Shown here: positions 1 through 7,457 of the stretch, one piece after another
Numbering within the stretch: position 1 is the stretch's first letter
Layout: each line of letters opens with the position of its first letter
Source: Halorubrum aidingense JCM 13560
GTDB taxonomy: Archaea > Halobacteriota > Halobacteria > Halobacteriales > Haloferacaceae
NCBI RefSeq assembly: GCF_000336995.1
Contig: NZ_AOJI01000027.1
Span: forward strand, 1 to 44,145
DNA length: 44,145 bases
Reading direction: 5' to 3'
The notes under the pieces: generated by a model
What the model was told of the DNA's origin: nothing
The model's input: the letters and a program-made list of their open reading frames with translations, nothing else
Databases searched by the model: none
Translations under genes and position numbers: made by a program

Positions 1-20
1 GAGATGTGTATAAGAGACAG
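1..20. other. Sequencing-adapter remnant (Tn5/Nextera mosaic end)
   Basis: Bases 2-20 read AGATGTGTATAAGAGACAG, exactly the 19-bp Tn5 mosaic end used in Nextera tagmentation libraries. It abuts haloarchaeal coding sequence at base 21. In frame it encodes Met-Cys-Ile-Arg-Asp-Ser, a familiar artefactual N-terminus in draft genomes. It should be trimmed. It is a library artefact, not a natural transposon end, and it marks the window's left edge as a contig end. Confidence 0.97.
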
Positions 21-630
21 CGCTTACGACGCGATCGTCTACGACCTCGACGGCACGCTCGTCGAACTCGCGGTCGATTGGGCCGAGGTCGCCGACCGCG
101 TCCTCGACGTGTACGCGGAACACGCGATCATCCCGCCGACGGACGACCTGTGGGGGCTCCTCGAAGCCGCCGAGGAGTACGGTGTCGGCGAGCCCGTCGA
201 GGAGGCGATCGCGCTCCACGAGCGGTCGGGCGCCCAGGAGTCGCTGCTGCTCCCGCTGGGCGAACGGCTCGTCGCGGCGAGCAACCGAGAGGAGACGGAC
301 GGAGGGACGAGCGAGCCGACCGCGGCGGACGGCGCGGTTGACGGACCGATATCGGTCGGCGTGTGTTCGCTCAACTGCGAGGACGCCTGTCGGATCGCGG
401 TCGAAACGCACGGGCTCGGCGCCGCGATCGACGCGGACGCGATCGTCGGCCGCGACACGGTCGAGACGCACAAGCCGGAGCCGGAGTCGCTGCTCGCGGC
501 GATCGACCGGCTCGGCGCCGATCCGGATCGGACGCTTTTCGTCGGCGACTCGGAACGAGACGCCGTGACGGCCGAGCGCGCCGGCGTCGACTACGCGTGG
601 GTATCGGCGCTGCTCGCTGAGACGGTGTAA
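21..630 (+). CDS. HAD-superfamily phosphatase, 5'-truncated by the contig end
   Basis: This is a haloacid dehalogenase-type hydrolase, probably a phosphatase or phosphoglycolate phosphatase-like enzyme; the substrate cannot be read from the sequence. HAD motif I (DLDGT) starts about 8 residues after the adapter junction. The motif II region is GVCSLN, motif III contains a lysine in THKPEP, and motif IV is VGDSERDA near the C-terminus. A helical cap lies between motifs I and II and carries a low-complexity acidic loop. The six residues before AYDAIVYDLDGT come from the adapter, so the native start and a few N-terminal residues are missing. The remaining length of about 200 residues is normal for small haloarchaeal HAD proteins. 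It ends 21 bp before a convergent membrane-protein gene. Confidence 0.85.
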
Positions 631-651
631 CGGAACCCTCGGAGCGGCCGG

Positions 652-984
652 TCACTCCCCGCAGTCGGGCGCTTTGTCGGCTCCGGCGTCGCCGCTCTCG
701 CTGTCGTCGGTCGTTCCGCCGCCGTCGCCGGCCTCGGTCCGCTTCGCGTAGGCGGCGACGACGACGGCGGTGAGAAACCAGATCGGCGCGCCGACGCGGA
801 TCGCGAACGCCGCGCGGGCGCCCCACGTGTCGAGCGTGACGAAGCCGGAGAGGATCGCGACGGTCGGCGCGCCGACGAGGATGGTGACGACGAACGTCGT
901 CTGCATCACCCAGGCGTAGTCGACGCCGTCGTACTCGGCCCGCTCGACAGGTTGCACGGACGGCTCTCCGTCGCGAATCGACAA
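652..984 (-). CDS. Small haloarchaeal membrane protein (DUF5822-like), two TM helices
   Basis: The protein has about 110 residues and two hydrophobic segments: one around WVMQTTFVVTILVGAPTVAI and one around FAIRVGAPIWFLTAVVVAAY. An acidic, Gly/Asp/Ser-rich tail probably lies in the cytoplasm. From memory it resembles a haloarchaea-specific family of unknown function, DUF5822; I cannot confirm this. The start is uncertain: the longest frame uses TTG at 984, and an in-frame GTG at 957 would give a protein beginning VQPVERAEYDGVDYAW. It is divergent from panB and shares the short promoter region between them. It converges on the HAD gene. No function is claimed. Confidence 0.7.
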   Translation of the reverse strand: MSIRDGEPSVQPVERAEYDGVDYAWVMQTTFVVTILVGAPTVAILSGFVTLDTWGARAAFAIRVGAPIWFLTAVVVAAYAKRTEAGDGGGTTDDSESGDAGADKAPDCGE

Positions 985-1050
985 ATCGGTGGCGGTCCGC
1001 GTTTCCGGATCCCGGCGAGTTTAACCGCTCGCGGGGGGACGCTTCGAGGT
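985..1050. promoter_or_regulatory. Divergent promoter between the membrane protein and panB
   Basis: A TTTAA core sits at about 1019-1024, 27-31 bp before the panB ATG at 1051, the usual spacing for a leaderless haloarchaeal transcript. It reads TTAAA on the other strand, so the same AT patch may also serve the leftward gene. The rest of the spacer is GC-rich. Confidence 0.55.
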
Positions 1051-1857
1051 ATGACAACGACGCGGGGACTCCGGGATCGCGAGGCGCCGATCACGATGCT
1101 GACCGCCTACGACGCCCCGACGGCGGCGATCGTCGACGAGGCCGGTATCGACGTCGTGCTCGTCGGCGACAGCATGGGCAACGCGGCCCTGGGCTACGAC
1201 TCCACGCTCCCCGTGACGATGGCGGAGGTCAAGAGCCGGACCGCGGCGGTCGCCCGCGCGACCGAGGACGCGCTGGTCGTCGCCGACATGCCGTTCCTCT
1301 CGTTCGGCGTCGACGAGGCGGAGTCGGTGCGCAACGCCGGCGAGCTCCTGAAGGAGGCCGACGCCGACGCGGTGAAAATCGAGAGCGGCCCCCACACCGT
1401 CGAGACCACGCGCCGCATGGCCGACGTGGGAATCCCGGTGATGGCGCACCTCGGCTTGACCCCTCAGCACGTCAACCGCCTCGGCGGGTACACGAGACAG
1501 GGGACCGACCAGGACGCCGCCGAGGAGATAATCGACCTCGCCGGGGCCCACGCCGAGGCCGGCGCGTTCGCGCTCGTCTTGGAACACGTCCCGGCGAACC
1601 TCGCCGCGGCCGTCACGGAGGCGCTCGACATCCCGACGATCGGCATCGGCGCCGGCCCCGACTGCGACGGACAGGTGCTCGTCATCAACGACGTCGTCGG
1701 TCTCGGCGAGTGGTCGCCGCCCTTCTCGCGGCAGTTCGGGGACGTTCGGGCGGAGATGACCGAGGCGGTCGAGGCGTACCGGGACGCCGTCGCGAGCGGG
1801 GAGTTCCCGGCCGACGAGCACTCGCACGTCGAGGCGGACCTCGGGGACTTGTACTGA
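1051..1857 (+). CDS. panB: 3-methyl-2-oxobutanoate hydroxymethyltransferase
   Basis: PanB transfers a hydroxymethyl group from 5,10-methylene-tetrahydrofolate (or the pterin used by the organism) to 2-oxoisovalerate, giving ketopantoate for coenzyme A synthesis in the cytoplasm. The 268-residue product matches the family throughout. It starts with ITMLTAYDAPTAAIVDEAGI, followed by the metal/substrate segment VLVGDSMGN, the segment VKIESG, VMAHLGLTPQ, and GIGAGPDCDGQVLVINDVVG. I chose ATG 1051 over an in-frame start at 952 because it lies about 27 bp after a TATA-like box and gives the family N-terminus. The upstream extension has no conserved character. It is monocistronic; no other pantothenate gene is adjacent. 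Confidence 0.96.
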   Translation: MTTTRGLRDREAPITMLTAYDAPTAAIVDEAGIDVVLVGDSMGNAALGYDSTLPVTMAEVKSRTAAVARATEDALVVADMPFLSFGVDEAESVRNAGELLKEADADAVKIESGPHTVETTRRMADVGIPVMAHLGLTPQHVNRLGGYTRQGTDQDAAEEIIDLAGAHAEAGAFALVLEHVPANLAAAVTEALDIPTIGIGAGPDCDGQVLVINDVVGLGEWSPPFSRQFGDVRAEMTEAVEAYRDAVASGEFPADEHSHVEADLGDLY

Positions 1858-1944
1858 GCCGGCGCTGTCGAACCGCTCGACGAGGCACGTGCTGACTCGA
1901 GTGCGGCGAGTGCGGGAGAGCTGGTCACAACGCTGCCACCATAT

Positions 1945-2007
1945 GTACTGTAAAATATAATTACAGATAGCTTAAGCTTCTGCGTGCTCTGTAATACCTG
2001 ATTATTC
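1945..2007 (+). promoter_or_regulatory. AT-rich promoter with CTGTAA inverted repeat before the HU-like gene
   Basis: CTGTAA at 1948-1953 and TTACAG at 1961-1966 form a perfect inverted repeat. The 7-bp spacer (AATATAA) supplies the TATA-like element about 48 bp before the ATG at 2008. A third copy, CTGTAA, lies at 1989-1994 in direct orientation. This looks like an operator overlapping the core promoter. The patch is much more AT-rich than its surroundings. The bound regulator is unknown; autoregulation by the HU-like product is possible but unsupported. Confidence 0.5.
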
Positions 2008-2709
2008 ATGAGATCCGGTAGCCAACACCAATCGACTCACTCGCGCCGAGACGTTCTCTACAACGGCAGCACCCTCTCAATCCTCCTCGGACTCGGCATC
2101 GCCACTGTTCCGGGATCGGTTGCAGCAGACAAGGCAGAACTCGTTGAGGCGATAGCAAGCCAAGCCGGAATCAGCAAAGCCGACGCCAAGCGCGCACTCG
2201 AGGGGTTCGCCGAGGCCACCACCAAAGCGCTGGCGAACGGCGACCGCGTGGCGCTCCCCGACTTCGGGATGTTCTCCGTCTCCAGCCGCGTCCGAAACGC
2301 CAACGGAAACACCGCGAGAGACGAGTCTGCAGTCGATTTCGACGTCTGTCCGGCGTTCGGCGCCGCACTCGATCTCAACCCCGGAAACGGTGATCAGCGC
2401 CGAAACGAGGCCGGGTCCAAATGCCGCTCTGCGGATGTCGTCATCGATGCAGACCGCGTCGTGGCCGAGACAGGCAAGGGCCTCTCGAAGGCCGACGCGA
2501 AGAAGGCACTTGACGGATTTATCAGCGCCACAACAAACGCGCTTAACGAAGGCGAAACCGTGGAGCTGATCGGGTTCGGCTCGTTCAGCATCTCGAAGCG
2601 GTCTGCCCGAACCGGGCGCAACCCGCAGACAGGAAAAGAGATCAAGAGCGCGGCGAAGAACGTGGTCAAATTCAAAGCGGGAGCCGAGTTGTCCAAAAGC
2701 GTGAACTAG
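2008..2709 (+). CDS. Tat-signal protein with two tandem HU/IHF-family DNA-binding domains
   Basis: The product is 233 residues with an unusual layout. Residues 1-40 look like a twin-arginine signal: HSRRDVL at 11-17, a hydrophobic stretch LSILLGLGIATVPG, then SVAA before the predicted mature start. Residues 41 to about 125 form an HU-like domain (KAELVEAIASQAGISKADAK, then ALPDFGMFSV) whose DNA-binding arm has degenerated. Residues of about 147-233 form a second HU domain that keeps the canonical arm GRNPQTGKEI and the ending FKAGAELSKSVN. HU proteins bend and bind double-stranded DNA non-specifically and are normally about 90-residue cytoplasmic bacterial proteins. A double domain with an export signal suggests an extracellular or surface DNA-binding role; that is inference. 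The second domain is Lys/Arg-rich for a haloarchaeon. Codon use is less GC-rich than the neighbours, suggesting transfer. Confidence 0.85.
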   Translation: MRSGSQHQSTHSRRDVLYNGSTLSILLGLGIATVPGSVAADKAELVEAIASQAGISKADAKRALEGFAEATTKALANGDRVALPDFGMFSVSSRVRNANGNTARDESAVDFDVCPAFGAALDLNPGNGDQRRNEAGSKCRSADVVIDADRVVAETGKGLSKADAKKALDGFISATTNALNEGETVELIGFGSFSISKRSARTGRNPQTGKEIKSAAKNVVKFKAGAELSKSVN

Positions 2710-2843
2710 TGGGTTTTCGGGCCTGAGCTGCTCGTTTGATTTCCTGAGTAGATAGTGAATAACGCATCGACAATGACGATACCGAGGTCGAAACCGCCAC
2801 ACCCGGCGTGGGGTATATACGCGCCAACGGCCTACGTGAGTAC

Positions 2844-4898
2844 GTGACAACCCGGACCATCCGCGCCCGCGACCGGCCGGTGTTCGGCGTCGACGTCCAC
2901 AGCGGCGACGTTCGCGGCGACGACCCCTCCTACGCCCTCGTGATTCTCGATCCGGTCGACGACGACGATCCGGACGCGCCCGACGTCGACGGCCCGCTCG
3001 CTCGCGTCACCCGCGACGTCGTCTCGTTCCGGAAGCTCTGCCGGCTGATCGACGACCGAAACCCGCTGTACGTCGCCACCGACAACGCCTACGAGCTGGC
3101 GGCGAACAAAAACGAACTCGTCGGGTTCCTCCGATCGCTTCCCGACGGCACCCGACTGGTGCAGGTGACCGGCGCGGAGCGCCCGGAGCCGCTCTCGCGG
3201 GTCGCCTCGCGCCACGGGATCCCGTACGGGAAAGAGCCGATGAAGGAAGCGGAGGCGTCGGCCCGGCTGGCCGCGGCCAACGTCGGCCACGAGGTGACCG
3301 CGTTCACCAATGAGACGAGAGTGAAGGTGTCTCGCGGCCGGTCGACCGGGAAGGGCGGGTGGAGTCAGGACCGCTACACCCGACGAATCCACGGGAACGT
3401 CAGGAAGCGGACGCGACAGGTCCAGTCGAAGCTGAAGGAGGCGAACCTCGACTTCGAGCGCGACGTGACCGAGAAGTACGGCGGCTACGCGAACGCGACG
3501 TTCACCGTCGAGGCCCGGCCGGAGGAGATCCCGGTGTCGAACTCGCGGGCCGGCGACGTGCGCGTCGAGGTCGAGCGAGAGCGACGAGACGGGATCGAGT
3601 ACGAGCCGCTCGTCCAGCGGCGCGACCGGGTGATCGTCGGGATCGACCCCGGAACCACCACCGCGGCCGCCGTCGTCGGGCTCGACGGGACGGTCCACGA
3701 CCTGTTCTCCTCGCGGACCGCCGACACCGCCGACGTGACCGAGTGGATAATCGAGCAGGGGCGGCCGATCATCGTCGCCGCCGACGTGGAGCCGATGCCG
3801 GAGACCGTCGAGAAATTCCGGCGCTCGTTCGACGCGGCGGGGTGGCGACCGACGACGGATCTGCCCGTCGACGAGAAGCTCCACCGGACCCGCGAGACGA
3901 ACTACGCGAACGATCACGAGCGCGACGCGCTGGCGGCCGCGCTGTACGCCTACGACGACCACGAAGACCAGTTCGAGCGGATCGCCGCGAAGACGCCGCC
4001 CCGACTCGACCGCGAGGCGGTGATCGCGGGCGTCGTCGCCGGCGGCGCCTCCGTCGAGGCCGTCGTCGAGGACCTGAGCGAAGACGACAGAAACGGAAGC
4101 GGGAACGGGGAGGCGGACGGCGAGTCGGCGACCGATCCGACCGAGCCCGAACGCACCGAGGAGGAGGAGACGATCCGGCGGCTCCGCGAGCGCGTCGATC
4201 GGCTGGAGTCGCACGCGGCGTCGCTGGAGGCCGACCTCGACGAGCGCGACGACCGGATCGCCGACCTGGAGGGGAAACTGGAGGAGGCGAAACGCGAGGA
4301 GCGGATCGAAGCGCGCACCCGCCGGGCGGTCTCCCGACTCGAACGTGAGACCGACCGACTGGAGCGCGAGCGCGACGAGGCCAGGGAACGGGCGGACGAA
4401 CTGGAGGGGAAAGTGGAGACGCTCAAGGAGCTGTGGCGGCTCGACCACTCCAACTTCGAGCACGTCGCCGCCGACCGGGGGCTCGCGAGCGTGAAGGTCG
4501 CGGAGCAGTTCACCCTCGACGCGCTGGAGGCGGCCGACGAGGCCTACGGACTCGTCGCCGGCGACGTGGTGTACCTCCGCGACGCCTCCGGGGCCGGCCG
4601 GCGCACCGCCGAGCGGCTGGCCGAAACGGACCCGCGGGCGGTGATCCGCGACGGGAACCTCTCGGAGGTGGCCGATCAGGTGCTGTTCGACCACGACGTG
4701 CCGGTCGTCCCGGTCGACGCGGTCCCCGTCCGCGAGGTCGACGAACTGGCGGTCGCGGACGAGGCGACCCTCGAAGCCGCCATCGACGACTGGGAAAGCC
4801 GGGCCGAGCGTCGGCGGAAAGCCGAGAAACAGGAGCATCTCGACCGGATCATCTCGGAGCACCGGGCGGGGCGGACGCTGCCGGAGACCGAGGAGTAG
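2844..4898 (+). CDS. DUF460/COG2433 family protein (predicted RNase H-fold nuclease)
   Basis: This archaeal protein family of unknown role carries RNase H-like folds. The N-terminal 260 residues contain FGVDVHSGD and a region ending in an SRAGDVRV-type segment. Around residues 270-395 an RNase H/actin-like domain begins with IVGIDPGTTTAAAVVGLDG and includes AADVEPMP and the acidic NDHERDALAAALYAY, a likely third catalytic position. A long charged coiled coil spans roughly residues 425-535 (repeated RLRERVDRLES and DELEGK patterns), followed by a C-terminal alpha/beta domain. The 684-residue length fits the family. GTG 2844 is chosen because GTATATAC at 2812-2819 lies about 25-32 bp upstream; an in-frame GTG at 2808 would overlap that box. 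Function is unproven; a nucleic-acid-processing role is a family-level prediction. Confidence 0.85.
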   Translation: MTTRTIRARDRPVFGVDVHSGDVRGDDPSYALVILDPVDDDDPDAPDVDGPLARVTRDVVSFRKLCRLIDDRNPLYVATDNAYELAANKNELVGFLRSLPDGTRLVQVTGAERPEPLSRVASRHGIPYGKEPMKEAEASARLAAANVGHEVTAFTNETRVKVSRGRSTGKGGWSQDRYTRRIHGNVRKRTRQVQSKLKEANLDFERDVTEKYGGYANATFTVEARPEEIPVSNSRAGDVRVEVERERRDGIEYEPLVQRRDRVIVGIDPGTTTAAAVVGLDGTVHDLFSSRTADTADVTEWIIEQGRPIIVAADVEPMPETVEKFRRSFDAAGWRPTTDLPVDEKLHRTRETNYANDHERDALAAALYAYDDHEDQFERIAAKTPPRLDREAVIAGVVAGGASVEAVVEDLSEDDRNGSGNGEADGESATDPTEPERTEEEETIRRLRERVDRLESHAASLEADLDERDDRIADLEGKLEEAKREERIEARTRRAVSRLERETDRLERERDEARERADELEGKVETLKELWRLDHSNFEHVAADRGLASVKVAEQFTLDALEAADEAYGLVAGDVVYLRDASGAGRRTAERLAETDPRAVIRDGNLSEVADQVLFDHDVPVVPVDAVPVREVDELAVADEATLEAAIDDWESRAERRRKAEKQEHLDRIISEHRAGRTLPETEE

Positions 4899-4995
4899 AC
4901 CTCGGGTCGTCTGACCCGACGGATGACACGGTCGGATCGTCCGACTCGACAGCCAGCGTTTATGTGCGTGGAAGGACAGGTAGTCGCTACCTACC

Positions 4996-6168
4996 GTGAT
5001 AATCGCATCGCTGCTCTCGGCGATCGGCTTCTTTTCGACGGCGGCTGTGACGCAGACGAAGGGACTCCGGCTCGGCGGGGCGATCCTGGTACCGACGCTG
5101 GTCGTGTACGCGCTCACGGAGTTCCTGACGCTCCCCGTGTTCCTCGTGAGCGCCGTCGTGGCCTACCTGCTGTTATGGCAGGCGAAAGAGCGGACGCTGA
5201 TGTACGGTCGCGACGAGTTCCTCGTGGCGCTCGCGGCCGGCGCGGTCGTTCCCATCGTCGGCTACCTCGTCGTCGCTACGGTCGCGCCGGGCCTCTTCGA
5301 CGTAAACCCCATCCTCCTCGTCGGCAGCATCCTCCCGGGGCTCGCCGCGTACAACGTCGCCCAGACCAAACCGGAGTACCGACGGCAGGACCTGCTGTAC
5401 ACGACCGGACTGGTCCTCGGGCTCTGGCTCCTCGGGATCGTTCTCGTCGGACCGCGGACCGCCAGCCTCCTGGGGGATCTCACCCCACTCGTCCTGTTCG
5501 CCCGGACGGCCGACGTGGCCGTTCTCAGGGGAGCCGTCGTCGACGGGTACCTGGCACCGAACATCGAGATCCGAACGACCATCACCGCGTTCCTCGCCGT
5601 CGGGATGGCGGTCTCGGAGCTGGTCCGCCGGGAGTTCGGCGTTCGGATCGGCATCGTGTCGATGGCGCTGTTGGCGCTGTTCGCGCTCGTCAGCCGCTGG
5701 CTCCTCGCGCTGTTTCTCCTCTCGTTCGTCGTCTCCCTGGTCGCCACCTGGGCGGTCCACCGGACGACGCTCTTGTACGGCCGCGTGCTCATCAGCATCG
5801 GCTGCGGCGTCGGCACGCTCGCGGCGCTCGCGTTCACGACGCAGCTCCCCATCATCCGCGGGCTGTCGGCGCTGTTCGTCGGCGTCATCGCCGGCGTCGA
5901 CGCCTACGCGGTCCACGTGACGCCGCCGCTCGAGCGCCGCCAGCAGCCGTTCCTCGCCGTCGCCGCCTTCGTCGGGATGCTCCTGCTCGTTCGCACCGTC
6001 GTCGACCCGTACCAGCGGGGCGTCCTCCAGGAGCTCACGCCGCTTGTCGCGCTCGTCGGCGTCGTCGTCGTCGCCGCGTGCCTCGCGGTCGCGTACCGCT
6101 GGCGGATCGAGTCGCCGGACGACGAGGCGGTGCTCTCGGCGTCCGTCCTCTCAGGAGGTGACGGCTGA
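4996..6168 (+). CDS. PgsC/CapC-type poly-gamma-glutamate membrane protein, internally duplicated
   Basis: This 390-residue, very hydrophobic protein probably has 10 or more TM segments. It is assigned to PgsC/CapC, the membrane partner of the poly-gamma-glutamate synthase PgsB, because pgsB follows in overlap and the segment AKERTLMYGRDEFLVALAAGA is typical. Ordinary CapC has about 150 residues. Here the N-terminal half (GLRLGGAILVPTLVVYALTE, then RTLMYGRDEF) and the C-terminal half (GVRIGIVSMALLALFALVSR, then TTLLYGRVLI) align as two copies, so the gene encodes a fused duplicate. The start is GTG 4996; GTTTATG at about 4959-4965 is the likely TATA element. The stop overlaps the pgsB ATG by one base. 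Confidence 0.8.
   Translation: MIIASLLSAIGFFSTAAVTQTKGLRLGGAILVPTLVVYALTEFLTLPVFLVSAVVAYLLLWQAKERTLMYGRDEFLVALAAGAVVPIVGYLVVATVAPGLFDVNPILLVGSILPGLAAYNVAQTKPEYRRQDLLYTTGLVLGLWLLGIVLVGPRTASLLGDLTPLVLFARTADVAVLRGAVVDGYLAPNIEIRTTITAFLAVGMAVSELVRREFGVRIGIVSMALLALFALVSRWLLALFLLSFVVSLVATWAVHRTTLLYGRVLISIGCGVGTLAALAFTTQLPIIRGLSALFVGVIAGVDAYAVHVTPPLERRQQPFLAVAAFVGMLLLVRTVVDPYQRGVLQELTPLVALVGVVVVAACLAVAYRWRIESPDDEAVLSASVLSGGDG
6154..6160 (+). promoter_or_regulatory. Shine-Dalgarno site for pgsB
   Basis: GGAGGTG lies 7 bp before the pgsB ATG at 6168, inside the last codons of the PgsC-like gene. A strong internal SD is expected for the second gene of a haloarchaeal operon, where first genes are usually leaderless. 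It supports translational coupling through the TGATG overlap. Confidence 0.75.
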
Positions 6169-7376
6169 TGTGGCCGTTCGACCGGGGCAAGGGGCTGTCA
6201 TACGGAGGGACGCCCCTCGAGAAGCCGTCGATCGTGGACCGTGCTCGCGAGCTGTTCGGCCGCGGGCGATCCCACCAAGCCCACCTCGACGAGACCGAGG
6301 TCCGGATCGGCGTCTCGGGGATCCGCGGGAAGTCGTCGACCGCGAAGCGACTGGGGTCCGTACTGACCGAGCGCGGGTACGACACCTACACGAAGATCAC
6401 CGGCGACCATCCCACCTCGTACCACAACGGTCGAACGATCCCGATCCAGCGCCGGGGGCCGCGGGTGACGCTGTACGAGAACCTGAACCTGCTCCGGGAG
6501 TTCGTCCCGCAGCTCACCGAGACGGAGCCGGAGGACGCCATCGTCATGGAGAACCAGGCGATCACCGAGTACACGATGCGGATGGTCAACGAGCGGTTCC
6601 TCCGGCCGAACGTCCTCCTGTTCTGTAACGTGCGCCAGGACCACAACGACACGCTGGGCGAGACGCGACAGGACATCGCTCGCTCGTTCGCCCGCTCGGT
6701 CCCTGAGGGGTGTCACGTCATCAGCGACGAGCAGCACGGCGCCATCCACGACTACCTCAAGGAGGAGATCGAGGCGCGCGGGGCGACGATCGAGCAGGTC
6801 GACGTGCCCGAGCGACACCGCCACCTCACCGGGGCGGAGACCGTCCACATGCTCAACCACGTCCTCGATCACCTCGGGGAGCCGCGGATCGACGACGCAG
6901 AGCTCCACTCCATGCTCGACGCCATCCAACCGGAGTGGACGGACCTGCCGGACGGACGGGTGTTCAACGCGGCGAAGGTCAACGAGATCGAGAGCACGGA
7001 GCTGTTCCGCCGCCAGCTCGCCGGAACGGGTGACGACGCGGAGCTCGTCTGTCCGTTCGTGTTCCTGCGGCGGGACCGGCGGGGTCGGACGGCTTCGTTC
7101 GTGGAGTATATCGACATCCTGTTCGAGCGCGGACTCATCGACCGGGTCCACGTCGGAGGCGCGTACACGGGCGTGTTCGCCCGACGGGTCGACGGACCGG
7201 CGACCGAACACGACACGGACGCGACCGACGCGGAGACGGTGCTCGACCGGCTGCTCGCGACCGACCAGCCGGTGATGTTCATGGCGAACACCGTCCACCC
7301 GTTCATGCGCGAGCTCGCCGACGAGGTCGAGACCCGCGAACGGAGCGAGAGGCCGCCGGAGCTGCCTGCGTACTGA
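6168..7376 (+). CDS. pgsB: Poly-gamma-glutamate synthase PgsB/CapB (Mur-ligase-like)
   Basis: This is the ATP-dependent amide ligase that extends gamma-linked polyglutamate at the membrane with PgsC. The 402-residue protein has a Mur-ligase P-loop, GVSGIRGKSSTAKR, at about 48-61. The family segments ITGDHPTSYHNG, MENQAITEYTMR, CNVRQDHNDTLG, KVNEIES and MFMANTVHP follow in the expected order. It overlaps the upstream pgsC-like gene by one base and has an SD at 6154-6160. No pgsA/capA (anchoring or export) gene is adjacent. Poly-gamma-glutamate is made by some haloarchaea such as Natrialba as an envelope or secreted polymer; production here is inferred. Confidence 0.9.
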   Translation: MWPFDRGKGLSYGGTPLEKPSIVDRARELFGRGRSHQAHLDETEVRIGVSGIRGKSSTAKRLGSVLTERGYDTYTKITGDHPTSYHNGRTIPIQRRGPRVTLYENLNLLREFVPQLTETEPEDAIVMENQAITEYTMRMVNERFLRPNVLLFCNVRQDHNDTLGETRQDIARSFARSVPEGCHVISDEQHGAIHDYLKEEIEARGATIEQVDVPERHRHLTGAETVHMLNHVLDHLGEPRIDDAELHSMLDAIQPEWTDLPDGRVFNAAKVNEIESTELFRRQLAGTGDDAELVCPFVFLRRDRRGRTASFVEYIDILFERGLIDRVHVGGAYTGVFARRVDGPATEHDTDATDAETVLDRLLATDQPVMFMANTVHPFMRELADEVETRERSERPPELPAY

Positions 7377-7457
7377 CCGCCCGGCTCCCCGCTTCACGTC
7401 GCCACGCGTCCGCACGCATCCAGAAGTCATATGTCCGACAACCGCACAGTCGGGAGT

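Noticed and set aside
4..21. Native start codon for the HAD gene at base 4
   Set aside because: These codons are the Tn5 mosaic end; the real N-terminus lies off the contig.
952..1050. Upstream start for panB at 952
   Set aside because: It would run through the TATA-like box at about 1020 and add a non-homologous extension to a well-known N-terminus.
2832..5117. A 761-residue minus-strand protein opposite the DUF460 gene
   Set aside because: It is an antisense shadow frame of GC-rich coding DNA, Arg/Val/Asp-rich, with no domain; the plus-strand protein is clearly real.
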